NCBI GenBank assembly: GCA_011316305.1
Contig: SAUG01000071.1
Location: 1-64,000 of the forward strand
Direction of reading: 5' to 3'
DNA length: 64,000 nt
Source of the DNA: Rusavskia elegans
Lineage: Eukaryota; Ascomycota; Lecanoromycetes; Teloschistales; Teloschistaceae
Position 1 is the first letter of the stretch. Each line of letters begins with the position of its first letter. The translations under genes and the position numbers were made by a program. Below, piece after piece: positions 60,525 through 64,000 of this stretch. The notes beneath the pieces were generated by a model. It saw only the letters and a list, made by a program, of their open reading frames with translations. It was not told the origin of the DNA and did no database searches.

Positions 60525-61450
60525 CCGGTTAACCGTCGATTCCGTAAGTAATTCACTTTAGTATTAGTATACTAGCGTTGGATATACGGTATAAGAACTA
60601 GTACTCTAGTCTAATTAATTTAAACTAAAAAACTATATAAAATTAACTCTAATCTATTCTATAATACGTTTATAGTATAAGTTCCTATAGTTTACTTAAA
60701 ATATAATATAGCAGAATTTTCGTATATATATATATATCTTATAATCGCTTTTTCTTCGTCTTTTTTTACTAATATCTACTATCGTATCTAACGTATATAT
60801 CTTCCGTAACAGCCTAGACTGCAGGCTAATATATATAGAACCTCTACTAATACTATAACTATAATTATATTTTTCTAATTTAAAGAAATAGAGTTTAAAA
60901 CCGCCGAATTCGAGCTACTCGATTATATCGACCGAGTCCTCGCTAGTCCGCCTACTATAACGGACTTTGAATTCTAGGATCCGGTAGTTTTAAATATAAT
61001 ATTAAAATCTTATATTCCGAATCTACCGGAGCTATATAGCTTTAGCGACCGTATTAGACTTCTAGTAGGAGCCTTTATCCTGCTGGAATTCGAGCAGGAA
61101 TCTAAGCTGGCAGTTAAGCTGGTAGTCGTCGAGTATCTAGATAGGTTGGCAGGCTGTCTGGATTCGGATACGACCGTAGACGAAGACGAAATAACGAGGA
61201 TAAAAGATAGTATTACTATCTAGTAGGTAGTCCTGGAAGCTATATTAGTAGCTTATAATCGTACGTATTTCGAAATAGTATAAGGGAATTATAAGGGAGA
61301 AATAGTAATTAAATAGAGGATATAATAGAATAAAAACGATTAACTGCGCTGCAAACCTTAGTTGACTGCTTTTAACTACAAAAATTCTTTGTTGCACAAG
61401 CAATAACTGTTGTTGCCGTATAAAAACTACGGTGATAAAACGTATATATA
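60525..61450 (+). repeat. diverged R1-like repeat with a less mutated core
   Basis: Starts with TIR-side similarity to R1 (TAGTATACTAGCGTTGGATA) and ends like R1 (AACTGTTGTTGCCGTAT). The centre (60890-61260) is richer in GC than other copies and a short frame reads EFELLDYIDRVLASPPTITD before a TAG, so it may preserve coding sequence lost in the other copies. Confidence 0.4.
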
Positions 61451-62260
61451 TAATGACTCAATTATAACCCCGGACAAGGGCCCTATAAAGGGAATAAAAA
61501 ACTATATCTAAAATTATTATTAAATTTCTATTAAATATAATTTTATAAATTATTAAAAAGATCCGCTTTAATATTATTTTAGAAATATTTATATTATTAT
61601 TTACTCTTTATTCTATAGGAAATTAATAAAAATAATTTTTTTTAAAATAAATAAAAGATAAAGACGTTATATCTAATTTAAAAATAAAATATAGTTTAAT
61701 ATATACGAATATATAAAATAATAAATATAATTAAAAACCTAATTTATTTCTCTTTTTTCTAAAGATTTATATCTTATTATCGCCTTTTTCGCGGAAATTA
61801 TTTTTAAATATAGGCCTAAATTTAGATAAATAATTATTATCTAGGTTTTCCGCTAACTTTAATTTATAAAGTCTTTTTTATTTACGCTTTCCGCCTAGTA
61901 GAGGCTATTCTATAATAATTTTCTCTAGTTTTCTACGCCTATAAAGTATTCTTTACCTAATAGTAATATTTCCTTCTATAAAATATTTCTTTATATAATT
62001 TCTACTAATCAGATATTTATTAGCTAATTTAATAAAAGATTTTAGAATATAAATATTTAAGATTTCCGTTTAAATAACCTTATATAGACTATATTAGTTA
62101 ACTTCGAACTATTAAAATTATTTTATTCTAATTAAAACTATATCCCTTTTAATAAAAATATTATTTTTTATTTTCGAATTTTATATCTTTTTATTAGCCT
62201 TTACTTATATTATTATATCTTTAAATACTTTAGCTCGATTACGTAAAAGGAACAGTATAG

Positions 62261-64000
62261 TATAACGTTTCTATATATCAGAAGGCGTTGCGCTCGAGTC
62301 TAGCTATAGCCGTAGACGTAGTCCGAACTACTAAATAGTAAAGGAGTTCTAGCGTAAGTTATCGTAACTAATCCTATATAGCCGTAGAGGTATAGTTATA
62401 ATATTATAAGGTATCTTCGTTATAAAATAATTAAAAAGAAAATAGTAAAGACGTATTTAATAATTATATTTATAACTAACGAAAGAAACTATCTATAGAA
62501 GTAATAAGCGATATATATAGTAAAAGTAGCTATAAAAGCTGATAGGTAGCCGTCTACTAAAAGTCCTATTAGAAGGGGCGGCTATAGCGGCTATAGGCGG
62601 CTATAGATAATTAGGCTCGCTTATTTAACTAATTTTCTAGAGAATCTCTATAAAGTCGTAGATATAATACGGCCCCCCCTATATCGCTTCTTACCTAATT
62701 TATAATCCGTCTGCGGGGTATAAAAAGGTATTCTTCCGGCCCTTTTTTTTTTTTCTTCTATTAATATTTCTATTATATATTTTCGACGAGAAAACCGATT
62801 AAAGTCTTTTCGCCGTATTTAGTCTAGAGAGGTTATAATATCTTTTCCTTATTTTTTATATATCCGTAATCCTTCGAAAGAATATAAAGTCGAGGTTAAT
62901 AGTAATATTTATGGTAAATATACTCGGGTTTAGAAATTATACGATCTTTTAATATCTAATACTATCTATATATTAATTTTTTATTTCTTTTTATCTAAAA
63001 ATCTTTTAACCTTATATTTTATTTTACTAACCTTTATAGAAAAGCGTTTTAAAGATAAAAAAAATAAACTCCGTTCTAATATTACTAGTATTCTTAATAA
63101 ATATTCCGAGGCTCGTTATTATATCGAGTCCTTTTTTAATTCCGAAAAGAAAATTTATAATAAACGCTTAGCTTAAGAGTCGGATTTCCGCCGGCTTTTT
63201 AGTAAGTAGGAATATTTTATTACCTATTATCGCGCTTTAAATAAATATAAAAGTAATTTTATTATTTAGGAATAACGTATATTATTTCGGTTTAACGAGT
63301 TTAATAATTCGGTCGCGTTTTACTCCTCCGTTAGTTTTATACTAGCCGTATAAAAGGCTTCCGTTAAGTTAATATCTAGTTTAGGTTCGGATAATTTAAA
63401 TTAATTTTTAAGAGATTTTAATTTTTCCTAACCTATAGAAAGCGTAGGTATCTAAAGAAGGTCTAGTTAAAAGCTCCTTCGCTTTTACCTTTATAACCGG
63501 TTTTATATATCTATATTATAAATTATTTCCGGTTCCTCTAATAGTCCTACTAAATTTTATTCTTTAGTAACTATTTTATTCTACGATAATAAGGACGGGT
63601 ATTAATCGAACTCTTTATTTCTAGGTTATACGCTAAATACCGGGTCTAGTATTTTTTTATTCTAATCTATTTAATTTAATTCGTAGTACTCGATTCTATT
63701 TATAGCTCGAACTATACTTTAGTATACTTTTCTAATATAATTTATCTAAAGCTATTAAATTATTTCTCTATTTTTATTATATTTTTAGGTAAATTATTAA
63801 AGTAGATAGTAATATTTTTTCTATACTTTTATATTCTAAACCTTTTTTCCTTTTTTAAAACTTTTATCCAATTCTTTAATATTATTATAGTTTATTACTA
63901 AAGCGATATCTATTTCTTTATTTAAAAGATTTTTATAGGCTAGGAAGTATATCGTTTAGAGTTCTATTTTTTTATTTACTATATTCTTTTCTATTAGCCT
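62261..64000 (-). mobile_element. Ty3/Gypsy LTR-A element, 3' LTR plus internal region, cut by window end
   Basis: 62261-62669 (409 bp) is a reverse LTR-A. It is followed by GGCCCCCC, the inverse of the polypurine tract, so this is the 3' LTR of a minus-strand element running past 64000. The interior from 62880 is homologous to positions 150-1400. It is less RIP-mutated than the left copies (higher GC, G-tract intact) and so could be the youngest copy, though no long ORF survives. Confidence 0.7.

Noticed and set aside
1..64000. CRISPR arrays, rRNA and tRNA genes
   Set aside because: No regular repeat-spacer pattern, no rRNA core sequences, and no paired A-box/B-box with a cloverleaf was recognised; tRNAs were searched only by eye.

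Overview
This is a window of nuclear DNA from a filamentous ascomycete (Pezizomycotina; the class cannot be fixed from the sequence). The signs are short GT..AG introns with CTGAC-like branch points, several fungus-specific protein families, and two very AT-rich flanks holding long-dead transposons. The flanks show the signature of repeat-induced point mutation (RIP): C-to-T and G-to-A changes that turn CAA/CAG into stops and Cys/Trp codons into Tyr/stop.

Layout. Positions 1 to about 27,480 are an AT-rich transposon graveyard. About 27,500 to 56,220 is a gene island of ordinary base composition. About 56,230 to 64,000 is AT-rich transposon DNA again. The same LTR family (here LTR-A, about 410 bp, Ty3/Gypsy type) lies at both ends of the window. 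The left block can be read as layered insertions: a hAT-like non-autonomous element with a perfect 8-bp target duplication sits in a Gypsy element with 410-bp LTRs and a 5-bp duplication, which sits in the 5' LTR of a second Gypsy element (LTR-B, about 532 bp). A third repeat, called R1 here, recurs through both flanks; an 87-bp unmutated tail of it with a 13-bp target duplication lies inside the island.

Island genes, left to right: a nucleotidyltransferase-like protein (-); a hypothetical protein (-); a zinc metalloprotease fused to three H-type lectin repeats (-); a broken PTH11/rhodopsin-type receptor gene (+); a secreted Cys-containing protein with a C-terminal galactose-binding-like region (+); two weak small candidates (-); a secreted Ser/Thr/Gly-rich protein with a Carb_bind module (-); a seven-exon CFEM/rhodopsin-domain receptor (-); a spherulin-4-like secreted glycoside hydrolase (-); an FCY2-type purine-cytosine permease (+) convergent with a SAM methyltransferase (-); a fungal membrane-anchored family protein broken by one in-frame TAA (+); and two mutually overlapping weak candidates near 53.2 kb.

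The theme is the cell surface and exterior: lectin protease, carbohydrate-binding secreted proteins, an exopolysaccharide hydrolase relative, surface receptors and a nutrient permease. There is no secondary-metabolite core gene, CRISPR array, rRNA or recognisable tRNA. Two island genes carry stops that CAA/CAG-to-TAA/TAG changes would explain, consistent with RIP leaking from the flanks. Splice sites were read by eye; composition statements are visual estimates.
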